From Pseudomonas turukhanskensis (GTDB lineage Bacteria; Pseudomonadota; Gammaproteobacteria; Pseudomonadales; Pseudomonadaceae), in assembly GCF_027922365.1 (NCBI RefSeq), contig NZ_BSFN01000001.1, forward strand, positions 75,671 through 139,670: a stretch of 64,000 nt of DNA. Reading direction: 5' to 3'. The position numbers and the translations under genes were made by a program. The notes below the pieces were generated by a model that worked only from the letters and a program-made list of their open reading frames with translations, was not told where the DNA came from and made no database searches. Positions 1 through 9,211 of the stretch are shown here, piece after piece. The stretch's first letter is position 1; the number at the start of each line of letters is the position of its first letter.

Positions 1-337
1 GTGCTGGGGTAAACGAGTCAGCCGAAGTAACTGCAACAGCCCACTCCACAAGTCCTCAAGCCAAGGCACGGCATTCTGGATCCCGGCCTGCGCCGGGGTG
101 ACGGTGTTCTTGCGCCTCCCTCCGTCATCCCAGCGCAGGCTGGGATCCAGGGTTGCGAAATGGACAACGGTGCTGGGGTAAACGAGTCAGCCGAAGTAAC
201 TGCAACAGCCCACTCCACAAGTCCTCAAGCCAAGGCACGGCATTCTGGATCCCGGCCTGCGCCGGGATGACGGTGTTCTTGCTCCCCCTCCGTCATCCCA
301 GCGCAGGCTGGGATCCAGGGTTGCGAAAGGGACAACG
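1..337. repeat. Tandem copies (about 169 and 168 bp) of the HD-GYP gene tail plus inverted palindromes
   Basis: Two direct copies begin at 1 and 170, and a third start at 338 runs into the real 3' end of the HD-GYP gene. Each copy holds a degraded version of that gene's last codons on the minus strand, followed by two palindromes in opposite orientation (73-102 with 124-150; 242-271 with 292-318). The palindrome core is ATCCCAGC-GCAG-GCTGGGAT. The copies of the gene tail carry a short internal deletion relative to the gene. The array may continue left of the window. Confidence 0.9.
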
Positions 338-354
338 GTGCTGGGGTAAACGAG

Positions 355-1599
355 TCAGCCGAAGTAACTGCCATTCTTCGATGGCAGCCCACTCCACAAC
401 TCTTCCAGCCGCGGAAAATTCCAGTCTTCCGGCGCCTCGCGCCCGACGATCTTCTCGCGCCCCACCAGCTTGGCCAGGTCGATGATCTGCTGGGGAATCG
501 GCGTTTTCGATTTGGCCATAAAAAACACTTTCACCCGCGGCGTCAGCAGCGAGGTGGCGTGCTGTTCCATGACGATACCCAGCCGCCCGCTTTCAAGGCG
601 CACCAGCGAGCCGGTGGGGTAGATGCCCACGGATTTGACGAAGGCCTGGAACACCGCCTGATCGAAATGGCCTTTGCTCCACTCGGCCATCTTGCGGATC
701 GACTCGGCCGGGTCCCAGCCACTTTTGTACGGGCGGTTGGAGGTGATGGCGTCATACACGTCGCAGACGGCGCCCATCTTGGCAAACAGGCTGATCTGCT
801 CGCCCACCAGGTGGTGCGGGTAGCCGCTGCCATCGACCTTTTCATGGTGGTGCAGGCACACGTCCAGCACGATGGCGCTGATGTCGCGGTTGTCTTTGAG
901 CAGCTTCAGCCCGGCCATGGGGTGGTCGCGCATGGTGTTGAATTCGGCGTCAGTGAGTTTGCCGGGTTTGTTGAGAATAGTGTCGGGGATCATCATCTTG
1001 CCGATGTCGTGCAGCAACCCGGCCACGCCAGCCTCACGCACCTGCTCGTCAGACAGCCCCAGCTGGCGAGCCAGCGCAATCATCAGTGCGCATACGGCCA
1101 CGGAGTGCATATAGGTGTATTCATCGGAGGTTTTCAGGCGCGCCAGGCTGATCATGGCGTCGGGGTTGCGCATCACCGAGGCAGTGATCTCGTCCACCAG
1201 CTCGACCACCCGCTCGGCATCGATGGCGTGGCCCATGCGCACCTCGCCGAACATGGCGACGACGGCGTCCTTGGACCGGGCGCAGAGCTTCTGTGCGCGC
1301 TTGACCTCCTCTTCCAGCGATGTGCTCACCGGTTTGGCGTCCACCTCGGCGACCAGCAACTGCTCCACCTCGGCAGCCACTTGCTCCTGGCTCACGGCAG
1401 CGCTGCCGTCGGGTACGTCCAGGCCTTTGTCGGCGTCGATCCAGACCTCTTCGATGCCACTGTCGCGGATGCGCTGAAGGTCCTTGGCAGAGTCGAGTAG
1501 GAACTTGGCTTTCCAGAATGGGTGTTCCATCCACGAACCACAGAATTCGTGAACAAACATGCCCAGGCAAAGATCAGCAACGGCGATTCGTTTCAGCAC
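355..1599 (-). CDS. HD-GYP domain protein with N-terminal DUF3391, probable c-di-GMP phosphodiesterase
   Basis: The 414-residue product starts, in my choice, at the GTG at 1599, because the DUF3391 family begins with a sequence like LKRIAV; a TTG at 1614 would add five residues. Residues about 1-130 form the DUF3391 region. The HD-GYP domain follows, with the metal-binding pair in LLHDIGK near residue 197, the cluster HHHEKVDGSGYP near 250-261 and NRPYK near 288. Families with an intact GYP motif hydrolyse cyclic-di-GMP, so this enzyme would lower that second messenger in the cytoplasm. It is divergent from dbpA. I see no clear Shine-Dalgarno at either start. The 3' end borders tandem copies of its own tail. 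Confidence 0.88.
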   Translation of the reverse strand: MLKRIAVADLCLGMFVHEFCGSWMEHPFWKAKFLLDSAKDLQRIRDSGIEEVWIDADKGLDVPDGSAAVSQEQVAAEVEQLLVAEVDAKPVSTSLEEEVKRAQKLCARSKDAVVAMFGEVRMGHAIDAERVVELVDEITASVMRNPDAMISLARLKTSDEYTYMHSVAVCALMIALARQLGLSDEQVREAGVAGLLHDIGKMMIPDTILNKPGKLTDAEFNTMRDHPMAGLKLLKDNRDISAIVLDVCLHHHEKVDGSGYPHHLVGEQISLFAKMGAVCDVYDAITSNRPYKSGWDPAESIRKMAEWSKGHFDQAVFQAFVKSVGIYPTGSLVRLESGRLGIVMEQHATSLLTPRVKVFFMAKSKTPIPQQIIDLAKLVGREKIVGREAPEDWNFPRLEELWSGLPSKNGSYFG

Positions 1600-1824
1600 G
1601 GCAGGACCCGGCAAATTTCAGCGGATATGGTCAGCGAACAACGCCCTGACCCCTGGAGAAAGTAATACCAGCAAATAGCCACCTTTGCGCTGGGGTTTTT
1701 ACAAATTACACAGGCCAGCGCCCTATCTTTAGTCGCAGTCCGTCGCCCCTTGAGTGCCTGCAATGCCGTGGTACACGGCGCCCCTGTTACACTGCACGCC
1801 ATTTCCGTTCAGCAGGCCTGCCCC

Positions 1825-3204
1825 GTGACTTCCACCGCGTTCAATTCGTTGCCCCTATCCGCCGCCATGTTGGCCAACCTGGAGTCCCTGGGTTATGCCG
1901 AGATGACGCCGATTCAGGCACAAAGCCTGCCGGTGATTCTCAAGGGCATGGACCTGATCGCCCAGGCCAAGACCGGTAGCGGCAAAACCGCCGCCTTTGG
2001 CATCGGCCTGCTCAACCCGCTGAACCCGCGCTACTTCGGTTGCCAGGCGCTGGTGCTGTGCCCCACGCGCGAACTGGCGGACCAGGTGGCCAAGGAAATT
2101 CGTCGCCTGGCCCGCAGTGCCGACAACATCAAGGTACTGACCCTGTGCGGCGGCGTGCCCTTCGGCCCGCAGATCGGCTCGCTGGAGCACGGCGCGCACA
2201 TTATCGTCGGCACCCCGGGGCGCATTCAGGAGCACCTGCGCAAGGGCACCCTGAAACTCGACGGCCTCAACACCCTGGTGCTCGACGAAGCCGACCGCAT
2301 GCTCGACATGGGCTTTAACGACGCCATCACCGACATCATCAGCCACACCCCGGCGAAGCGGCAGACCCTGTTGTTCTCGGCTACCTACCCGTCTGGCATC
2401 AAGCAGTTGTCTGCCGCCATCATGCGCGACCCGCAGCAGGTGCGCGCCGAGTCGCTGCATGCTGACAACCAGATCGAGCAGCGCTTCTACGAAATTGACC
2501 CGGACCAGCGCATGCAGGCCGTGACCAAACTGCTGGCGCACTTCCGTCCGCAATCGTGCGTGGCCTTCTGCTTTACCAAGCAGCAGTGCCAGGAAGTGGT
2601 CGACCACCTGACGGCCAAAGGCTTTTCCGCCCAGGCACTGAACGGCGACCTGGAACAACGCGACCGCGATCAGGTACTGGCGATGTTCGCCAACCGCAGC
2701 TGCAGCATTCTGGTGGCCACTGACGTGGCGGCCCGTGGTCTGGACATCGACTCGCTGGATGCGGTGATCAACGTCGAGCTGGCGCGCGATTCGGAAATCC
2801 ATATTCACCGCGTTGGCCGTACCGGTCGTGCTGGCGAAAAAGGCTTGGCCCTGAGCCTGGTGGCCCCGGCCGAAGCGCACCGCGCGCAAGCCATCGAAAC
2901 CCGCCAGCAGGCGCCGTTGAAGTGGGACCAGATCGACAACTTGAAAGCCCAGCCGGGCGGCCCGTTGCAGCCGCCGATGGTGACCCTGTGCATCGGCGCC
3001 GGGCGCAAAGACAAAGTGCGCCCGGGCGATATTCTTGGCGCGCTGACCGGGGATGCCGGCATTGCCGGCGACAAGGTCGGCAAGATCGCCATCTTCGATT
3101 ACCAGGCCTATGTGGCGGTGGATCGCAATGTGGTGAATCAGGCGTTGAATCGCCTGAACAGCGGGAAAATCAAAGGCAAGTCCATTCGCGTACGGATGCT
3201 TTAA
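1825..3204 (+). CDS. dbpA: ATP-dependent RNA helicase DbpA
   Basis: A 459-residue DEAD-box helicase. The GTG start at 1825 gives MTSTAFNSLPL, which matches the family N-terminus and length (about 457-460). Motifs in order are the Q motif around TPIQAQ, Walker A AKTGSGKT near residue 50, DEAD near 155, SAT near 187, and HRVGRTGR in the second RecA domain. The last 75 or so residues (from MVTLCIGAGRKDKVRPGDI) form the DbpA RNA-binding domain, which in known DbpA recognises hairpin 92 of 23S rRNA during 50S assembly. It stands alone on the plus strand, and an inverted palindrome pair follows the stop codon. Confidence 0.95.
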   Translation: MTSTAFNSLPLSAAMLANLESLGYAEMTPIQAQSLPVILKGMDLIAQAKTGSGKTAAFGIGLLNPLNPRYFGCQALVLCPTRELADQVAKEIRRLARSADNIKVLTLCGGVPFGPQIGSLEHGAHIIVGTPGRIQEHLRKGTLKLDGLNTLVLDEADRMLDMGFNDAITDIISHTPAKRQTLLFSATYPSGIKQLSAAIMRDPQQVRAESLHADNQIEQRFYEIDPDQRMQAVTKLLAHFRPQSCVAFCFTKQQCQEVVDHLTAKGFSAQALNGDLEQRDRDQVLAMFANRSCSILVATDVAARGLDIDSLDAVINVELARDSEIHIHRVGRTGRAGEKGLALSLVAPAEAHRAQAIETRQQAPLKWDQIDNLKAQPGGPLQPPMVTLCIGAGRKDKVRPGDILGALTGDAGIAGDKVGKIAIFDYQAYVAVDRNVVNQALNRLNSGKIKGKSIRVRML

Positions 3205-3218
3205 AACCGCATTTGGCC

Positions 3219-3312
3219 TTACGATTCTGGATCCCCGCCTGCGCGGGGATGACGGAGGTGTTGTCAGGTACTTCGTCACCCCAGCGAAGGCTGGGGTCCA
3301 GAATCGTAAGGC
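3219..3312. repeat. Inverted pair of GTCATCCC-type palindromes after dbpA
   Basis: Two palindromic elements face each other (3224-3253 and 3275-3305), and their outer flanks CTTACGATTCTGG and CCAGAATCGTAAG are themselves complementary. The whole block can fold as one long hairpin. It lies between the dbpA stop and the Shine-Dalgarno of the next gene. Confidence 0.85.
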
Positions 3313-3365
3313 GCAGCGACGATCCACCCGGCGAGACGCAGAACCACCGTGACAAGGAGCAGTAG

Positions 3366-4601
3366 GTGAGAAACATCCTGGTAGTCGAAGACAGCCCGTT
3401 GGTGCTCAAAATCCTCGAGCATCTGTTCCGCCAGGAACCCAACCTGCAACCGGTGTTCTGCGCCTCCCTGGGCGAAGCCCAGGTCATGCTGGAAACCTCC
3501 GCCTCGCTGTTCTTCGCCGCCATTGTCGACCTCAATCTGCCCGATGCCATGGACGGTGAAATCGTCGACCTGGTGCTCGGCTACACCCTGCCGTGCATCG
3601 TGCTCACCGGCTCCTACAACGAGCAGCGCCGCGACGAGCTGCTGCTCAAGGGTGTGGTCGATTACGTGCTCAAGGAAAGCCAGCATTCCTATGAGTACGC
3701 CTTCCGCCTGCTGCACCGCCTTGAGAGCAACAGTCAGGTGAAAATCCTGGTGGCCGAAGACTCCGACTCCACGCGCCATTTCATCCGCCGCATCCTCACC
3801 TCGCACCTGTACCAGATCATCGATGCGGTGGACGGCGACCAGGCGTTGCAAATCCTCAAGGAACAGCCCGATATCGACCTGCTGCTGGTAGACCACAGCA
3901 TGCCCGGCATCAGCGGCTTCGAGCTGGTGAAGATGTTGCGGCAGAAGATGAAGCGCACTGACCTGATTATTCTCGGCCTTTCTGCCGACACCAAGGGCTC
4001 GCTGAGCGCGCTGTTTATCAAGCACGGTGCCGATGACTTTCTGCGCAAACCGTTCTGCCCGGAAGAGCTCAATTGCCGGGTGATGTCGACCCTGGAACGA
4101 CGCGATCTGATGCAGGCGCTGAAACAGGCGGCGTTGTTCGACTCGTTGACCAACCTTTACAACCGCCGCGCGTTCTACGAGCAAGGCACACAGATGTGCA
4201 AGCTGGCGCAGCGCGGTGGCCATGACCTGAGCGTGGCCATGCTGGACCTCGATTTCTTCAAAAGCATCAATGACGAGTTTGGCCATGCCAGCGGCGACAC
4301 CGCGCTAGTGCTGTTCGCCCGCGCGCTGGTGCAGGTGTTCCCCGACGCCTTGCTGGGCCGTTTGGGCGGTGAGGAATTCGCCCTGCTCAGCCGCCAGGAC
4401 GCGCCGGCCTTGCAAGGCGCCCTGGAGCAGTTGCGTCAGGTAGTGGCCGGTTTGAAATACGCCGCCGATGCGCCGGCGCTGAACTTCAGTGCTGGGGTGT
4501 ATCAGGGCGCGGCGGAGGACCTGGAAAGCCTGCTGCACCAAGTCGATACCCGCCTGTACCAAGCCAAACACCAGGGGCGCGGGCGCACGGTCAGCAACTA
4601 A
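3366..4601 (+). CDS. Response regulator with two REC domains and a GGEEF diguanylate cyclase domain
   Basis: A 411-residue protein starting at a GTG with AAGGAG upstream. The first receiver domain spans about 1-120 with the phosphoacceptor in VDLNLPD (D55). The second spans about 124-245 with the acceptor in LLLVDHSMPG (D176). The cyclase domain spans about 255-411 with LTNLYNRRAF and the active-site loop GGEEF at 334-338. It should make cyclic-di-GMP when phosphorylated by a histidine kinase that is not encoded next to it. The RxxD inhibitory site expected just before GGEEF is missing (the stretch reads VQVFPDALLGRL). The stop overlaps the convergent gene by 4 bp. Confidence 0.92.
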   Translation: MRNILVVEDSPLVLKILEHLFRQEPNLQPVFCASLGEAQVMLETSASLFFAAIVDLNLPDAMDGEIVDLVLGYTLPCIVLTGSYNEQRRDELLLKGVVDYVLKESQHSYEYAFRLLHRLESNSQVKILVAEDSDSTRHFIRRILTSHLYQIIDAVDGDQALQILKEQPDIDLLLVDHSMPGISGFELVKMLRQKMKRTDLIILGLSADTKGSLSALFIKHGADDFLRKPFCPEELNCRVMSTLERRDLMQALKQAALFDSLTNLYNRRAFYEQGTQMCKLAQRGGHDLSVAMLDLDFFKSINDEFGHASGDTALVLFARALVQVFPDALLGRLGGEEFALLSRQDAPALQGALEQLRQVVAGLKYAADAPALNFSAGVYQGAAEDLESLLHQVDTRLYQAKHQGRGRTVSN

Positions 4602-5389
4602 TCGGGAATTTCACCGGTGTCCTGGCCTGTGGGGCCGCTTGATTCGGCAACGGCGGCAAAACCATGGGCGGCGAATATCTTGGCGTAGGTGCCGTCTTCA
4701 CGCATGGCTTGCATGGCCTGATTGAAGCGCTCGACGATTTCTTCGGCGTGCGGGTGGCTTTTGCGCACCAGAATATGCAGGCCATTTTCGCTCAGCGGCT
4801 TGGGCAAGAATTCCAGTTGGTCTTCGATACCGCGCAGTTCGTACTGAAAGTAATGGCGCGCCACCAGCTCATCTTCCAGGGTCAGTTGCACCCGCCCGGC
4901 GGCAAGCATGCGCGCGCCCATGGCGAAGTCCACCACGGGCACCCGCAGTAAGGAGGGGTCAGTGTCGAAGACAGGCTGGTACACATAGCCGCGCACCACG
5001 GCAATGCTGTTGCTGACCAGGTCGCTCAGGGTAGCAAATTGGATAGTGCCGCCCTTGCGCTGCAGAAAGCGGATGCGGTTGATCAGGTACGGCTGGGAAA
5101 ACACGCCGTAGGTGGTGCGCTCATCGTTGTACCAGGCGCTCACCACAATGTCGTAATCGGCCACCTGCAACCCGTGCACCACGCGCGCCCATGGCACCTG
5201 AAAATAGGAGCTTGAGTAACCGGCGCGCTTGAGCGCGGTGATCACCAGGTCGCTGGACAGGCCGTTGTTAAGCAGATTGACGTCATTGAACGGCGGCCAG
5301 GCATTGGCCACCAGGCGCAAGGACTCCGCATGCACTGAAGTGCTGCAAGCAATGACCAGCCACAACATAAGGCGCGCAATCGACTTCAT
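4598..5389 (-). CDS. Periplasmic solute-binding protein, family 3 (amino-acid type)
   Basis: The start at 5389 gives a 263-residue precursor beginning MKSIARLMLWLVIACS, with a signal peptide probably cut after VHA. An upstream ATG at 5407 is also possible. The mature part begins LRLVANAWPPFND, the usual opening of family 3 binding proteins, and continues through two lobes to GTYAKIFAAHGF, a common C-terminal pattern. No permease or ATPase genes lie beside it, so it may be an orphan binding protein. In Pseudomonas such orphans sometimes feed sensors rather than transporters; that is inference. Confidence 0.82.
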   Translation of the reverse strand: MKSIARLMLWLVIACSTSVHAESLRLVANAWPPFNDVNLLNNGLSSDLVITALKRAGYSSSYFQVPWARVVHGLQVADYDIVVSAWYNDERTTYGVFSQPYLINRIRFLQRKGGTIQFATLSDLVSNSIAVVRGYVYQPVFDTDPSLLRVPVVDFAMGARMLAAGRVQLTLEDELVARHYFQYELRGIEDQLEFLPKPLSENGLHILVRKSHPHAEEIVERFNQAMQAMREDGTYAKIFAAHGFAAVAESSGPTGQDTGEIPD

Positions 5390-5543
5390 ACCGGGCGTCT
5401 TCTTCAAACCGGCTCATGGATACCAGAGCTTAGTCAGGCCTTGGCCCACAACACCAGTGCCGTTGAAGGGAAACGCCAAGTTTTGTGCGGCGCTTACGCT
5501 AAACTGCCGCCCCTGTAGACGGGGCTAAGCTTTGAGGTGCGCG

Positions 5544-6722
5544 GTGCAAGGTGCGGATGTGGTGATTATTGGGGCCGGAGCGGCCGGTTTGATGTGCGCG
5601 CTGCAAGCGGCCAAGCGCGGGCGCCAGGTGGTGCTGCTGGACCACGCCAACAAGGCCGGGAAGAAAATCCTGATGTCCGGTGGCGGGCGCTGCAATTTCA
5701 CCAATATGTACACCGAGCCGGCCAACTTCCTGTCGCAGAACCCGCACTTCTGCAAATCGGCACTGGCCCGTTATACGCAGTGGGACTTTATCGAGCTGGT
5801 GAGCAAGCACGGCGTGCCGTACCACGAGAAAAAACTTGGCCAGCTGTTTTGCGATAACAAGGCCAGCGACATTCTCGAGCTGCTGCTCAGCGAATGCGAC
5901 CAGGCGGGCGTGACCTTGCACCTGAACACCGCTGTCACCCAGATAGACAAGACCGACAGCGGCTACCAGTTGCAAACCGGCATTGGCGCCGTCAGCTGCA
6001 CCTCGCTGGTGATTGCCACCGGTGGTCTGTCGATCCCGACCCTGGGCGCCACCGGTTTTGGTTATCAGGTGGCCAAGCAGTTTGGCCACAACGTGCTGCC
6101 GACCCGCGCAGGGCTGGTGCCGTTCACCATTACCGATCAGCTCAAGGCACTGTGTACCGAGCTGTCGGGTACCTCGGTGGATTGTCTGGTGAGCTGCAAC
6201 GACGAGAGCTTTCGCGAAAATATTCTGTTCACCCACCGCGGCCTCAGCGGTCCGGCGATTTTGCAGATTTCCTCGTACTGGCTGCCCGGCCAGGCCGTGT
6301 CGATCAACCTCTTGCCCGACCATGACGTGCCTACCTGGCTCGCCGAGCAACAGGCCGAGCGCCCCAACAGCGAACTGAAAACGCTGCTCGGTGAGCTGTT
6401 CACCAAAAAGATGGCCAACCTGCTGGCCGAGCACTGGTTTGTGTCGAGGCCCATGAAGCAGTACACCCCGGCGGAGCTTGCGCAGATTGCCGAGCAGTTG
6501 GCCAACTGGCAGGTGGTGCCGGCCGGCACCGAGGGCTACCGCACGGCCGAGGTGACCCTGGGCGGCGTCGACACCAAGGAGGTGTCGTCCAAAACCATGG
6601 AGTCGCTGAAATCGCCGGGGCTGTATTTTGTCGGCGAAGTGCTGGACGTGACCGGCCACCTGGGCGGCTTCAACTTCCAGTGGGCCTGGGCCTCGGCGTA
6701 CGCCGCCGCGCAGTTCGTTTAG
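5544..6722 (+). CDS. YhiN/BaiN-like (HI0933 family) FAD-dependent oxidoreductase
   Basis: A 392-residue flavoprotein. I chose the GTG at 5544 because GAGG stands six bases upstream; a TTG at 5532 would add four residues. The FAD-binding Rossmann motif GAGAAGLMCA lies at the N-terminus, followed by the family signature GKKILMSGGGRCNFTN. The C-terminus ends YFVGEVLDVTGHLGGFN and QWAWASAYAAAQ, as in the HI0933 family. The family is conserved but its substrate is poorly defined, and the gut homologue BaiN acts on bile acids. The gene stands alone between a divergent binding-protein gene and yccS. Confidence 0.88.
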   Translation: MQGADVVIIGAGAAGLMCALQAAKRGRQVVLLDHANKAGKKILMSGGGRCNFTNMYTEPANFLSQNPHFCKSALARYTQWDFIELVSKHGVPYHEKKLGQLFCDNKASDILELLLSECDQAGVTLHLNTAVTQIDKTDSGYQLQTGIGAVSCTSLVIATGGLSIPTLGATGFGYQVAKQFGHNVLPTRAGLVPFTITDQLKALCTELSGTSVDCLVSCNDESFRENILFTHRGLSGPAILQISSYWLPGQAVSINLLPDHDVPTWLAEQQAERPNSELKTLLGELFTKKMANLLAEHWFVSRPMKQYTPAELAQIAEQLANWQVVPAGTEGYRTAEVTLGGVDTKEVSSKTMESLKSPGLYFVGEVLDVTGHLGGFNFQWAWASAYAAAQFV

Positions 6723-6886
6723 GCGGTGCGTGACTTCGCGGCGCGGCAGCTGTCCAAGCATGCTTGAAGCGCGCGGCACTGCGCGCTGATCGCCCACCGT
6801 TTGTGGTAATTAAAGACCGCGACGGTTCGCACTGCGCGGCTTATCCGCTCTAATCAACGTATCGCCAGTCAGGTTGTCTGCCCACG

Positions 6887-9082
6887 ATGCCAGCTCCCAC
6901 CATTCGCCAATCCCTGCGCCGCCTCTGGGCGCTGGACAAGTTCAGCTACAGCCTGCGGGCCTTTATCGCCCTTACCGGGATCATGGCACTGTGCTGGACG
7001 CAGGACGCCATGCACCAGCTGATTCCGCTGTTTCTCGGGGTTATCGCCAGCGCCCTGGCCGAAACCGATGACAGCTGGCAGGGCCGCCTCAATGCGCTGC
7101 TGGTGACCTTGGCGTGCTTTAGCGTGGCCTCGGTGGCGGTAGAGTTGTTATTCCCGATGCCCTGGGTATTTGCCGCCTCAATGGCCTTGGCGAGCTTCTG
7201 CCTGACCATGCTTGGCGCATTAGGCGAGCGCTATGCACGCATTGCCCAGGCCACATTGATTCTCTCGGTGTACACCATGATCGGGGTGGACCAGCGCGAC
7301 GGCGCCCAGGTGAATTTCTGGCATGAGCCGATGCTGCTGGTGGCTGGCGCCGCCTGGTATGGCTTGCTGTCAGTGATCTGGCAGGCGCTGTTTACCCACC
7401 AGCCGGTGCAGCAGAGCCTGGCCGTGTTGTTCCGCGAACTGGGGCGCTTTCTCAAGCTGAAATCGGCGTTGTTCGAGCCGATTCGCGGGGTCGAGCTGGA
7501 AGACAAGCGTCTGGCCCTGGCCAAGCAGAACGGCAAGGTGGTGGCCGCGCTCAATGCCAGCAAAGAGATCATTCTCAACCGCGTGGACAGTGCGCGGCCG
7601 GGGCAGAAAATCAGCCGCTACCTGAAGCTGTACTTTATGGCGCAGGACATTCACGAGCGCGCCAGCTCCTCGCACTATCCCTACAACGAACTGGCCGAAG
7701 CGTTTTTCCACAGCGACGTGCTGTTTCGCTGCCAGCGCCTGCTGCGCCAGCAAGGCTGGGCTTGCCAGCAATTGGGCGAGGCCATTCAGCTGCGCCAGAG
7801 CTTCGACTACGGCGGCCACTCCAGCCAGGCCCTGGCCGACCTGCAAGCCTCCATGGAGCACCTGCGCATCCAGAGCAACCCGGCCTGGCGCAGCCTGCTG
7901 CGTTCGTTACGCGCGCTGGCCAGCAACCTCGGCACGCTGAATAACCTGCTGTCCAATGCCAATAACCCCGACGCCCTGGCCGACGAGCAGGACAGCAGCT
8001 TGCTCGACCGCTCGCCGCGTTCGCTCAAAGACATCATTGGCCGCATTCGCCTGCAACTGACGCCGACTTCGCTGCTATTCCGTCATGCCCTGCGCCTGGC
8101 CATTGCCCTGAGCGTGGGCTACGGCATGCTGCACCTGATTCACCCCGAGGAAGGCTACTGGATCATCCTCACCACGCTGTTCGTGTGTCAGCCTAACTAC
8201 GGCGCCACGCGCAAAAAGCTGATGCAACGGATTGGCGGCACGGTGATCGGCCTGGTTCTGGGCTGGGCGCTGTTCGACCTGTTCCCCGGCGCGCTGATTC
8301 AGGCGATGTTCGCCGTAGTCGCCGGGGTGGTGTTCTTCGCCAACCGGGCCACGCGCTACATGCTGTCGACGGCGGCGATTACCTTGATGGTGATGTTCTG
8401 CTTCAACCAGGTGGGCGACGGCTACGGCCTGATTGTGCCGCGCCTGGTGGACACCCTGCTGGGCGCCTTGATTGCGGGCCTGGCGGTTTTCCTGATTCTG
8501 CCGGACTGGCAGGGCCGGCGCCTGAACCAGGTGGTGGCCAATACCCTGAGCTGCAACAGCCGCTACCTGCAGCAGATCATGCGCCAGTACGCCGAAGGCA
8601 AACGCGACGACCTGGCTTACCGCCTGGCCCGGCGCAACGCCCATAACGCTGATGCGGCGCTATCGAGCACGCTGGCCAATATGCTGATGGAGCCGGGGCA
8701 CTTCCGTAAGGAAGCGGATGTGGGCTTCCGCTTCCTAGTGCTCTCGCACACCTTGCTCAGTTACCTGTCGGCCCTCGGCGCGCACCGTGGCGAGCCGTTG
8801 GCCAGCGCCGTCGGGCCGGGCCTGATCAGCCAGGCGGCGTCGATTTTGGCTAGCAGCCTGGACGAAGTGGCGCAGAACCTGGTGGAGAAAACCCCGGTGG
8901 TGATCCACAGCGATGCCGAAGAAGAGCTGGCCAAGGCGCTGGAACAACTGCCGGAAGAAATGGACGACCGCGAACGGCTGGTGCAGAGCGAGCTGGCGTT
9001 GATCTGCCGGCAGTTGAGCCCGCTGCGCACGTTGGCGGCGCATGTGCTGCGCGATCCGGTGAGTATCAACGCGCCGGGGTGA
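6887..9082 (+). CDS. yccS: YccS-like FUSC family inner-membrane protein
   Basis: The 731-residue protein has the two-halved layout of the FUSC family. A cluster of hydrophobic helices lies at about 20-165, a soluble helical region with basic stretches at about 170-390, a second helix cluster at about 400-520 (for example HPEEGYWIILTTLFVCQPNYGATRKK), and a cytoplasmic tail of about 200 residues. The family resembles fusaric-acid and aromatic-acid exporters, but YccS itself has no established substrate. No membrane-fusion partner gene is nearby. The start ATG at 6887 fits the family N-terminus. An inverted palindrome pair follows the stop. Confidence 0.88.
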   Translation: MPAPTIRQSLRRLWALDKFSYSLRAFIALTGIMALCWTQDAMHQLIPLFLGVIASALAETDDSWQGRLNALLVTLACFSVASVAVELLFPMPWVFAASMALASFCLTMLGALGERYARIAQATLILSVYTMIGVDQRDGAQVNFWHEPMLLVAGAAWYGLLSVIWQALFTHQPVQQSLAVLFRELGRFLKLKSALFEPIRGVELEDKRLALAKQNGKVVAALNASKEIILNRVDSARPGQKISRYLKLYFMAQDIHERASSSHYPYNELAEAFFHSDVLFRCQRLLRQQGWACQQLGEAIQLRQSFDYGGHSSQALADLQASMEHLRIQSNPAWRSLLRSLRALASNLGTLNNLLSNANNPDALADEQDSSLLDRSPRSLKDIIGRIRLQLTPTSLLFRHALRLAIALSVGYGMLHLIHPEEGYWIILTTLFVCQPNYGATRKKLMQRIGGTVIGLVLGWALFDLFPGALIQAMFAVVAGVVFFANRATRYMLSTAAITLMVMFCFNQVGDGYGLIVPRLVDTLLGALIAGLAVFLILPDWQGRRLNQVVANTLSCNSRYLQQIMRQYAEGKRDDLAYRLARRNAHNADAALSSTLANMLMEPGHFRKEADVGFRFLVLSHTLLSYLSALGAHRGEPLASAVGPGLISQAASILASSLDEVAQNLVEKTPVVIHSDAEEELAKALEQLPEEMDDRERLVQSELALICRQLSPLRTLAAHVLRDPVSINAPG

Positions 9083-9100
9083 TGAAATCGCTCATCACAT

Positions 9101-9200
9101 GCCGTCATTCCGGCGCAGGCCGGAATCCAGAATCGTGCGGCGTACTCACCACCTCGCCTAATCCAACATTCTGGATCCCAGCCTGCGCTGGGATGACGGC
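9101..9200. repeat. Inverted palindrome pair between yccS and the HDOD gene
   Basis: Elements at about 9101-9135 and 9167-9200 belong to the same family as the repeats at 1-337, 3219-3312, 12018-12339 and 16884-16974, and face each other. They sit between two convergent genes and could act as a bidirectional transcription stop. Confidence 0.82.
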
Positions 9201-9211
9201 GAGTGACGGCT

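Noticed and set aside
18..218. 66-codon minus-strand frame in the left repeat array
   Set aside because: It reads across the palindromes and the degraded HD-GYP tail; it is repeat sequence, not a gene.
1..350. Possible CRISPR array because of direct repeats at the left edge
   Set aside because: The repeated units are about 169 bp and nearly identical throughout, with no repeat-spacer alternation and no cas gene.
559..1500. Long plus-strand open frame opposite the HD-GYP gene
   Set aside because: It is the antisense shadow of a gene with clear HD-GYP motifs; the translated product has no recognisable domain and no ribosome binding site.
1750..1793. Possible dbpA promoter from TTGAGT and TACACT
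   Set aside because: The two boxes are 32 bases apart, far from the 17 needed, so I do not call them.
1855..3327. 490-codon minus-strand frame opposite dbpA
   Set aside because: Antisense shadow produced by high third-position GC; the plus strand holds all DEAD-box motifs.
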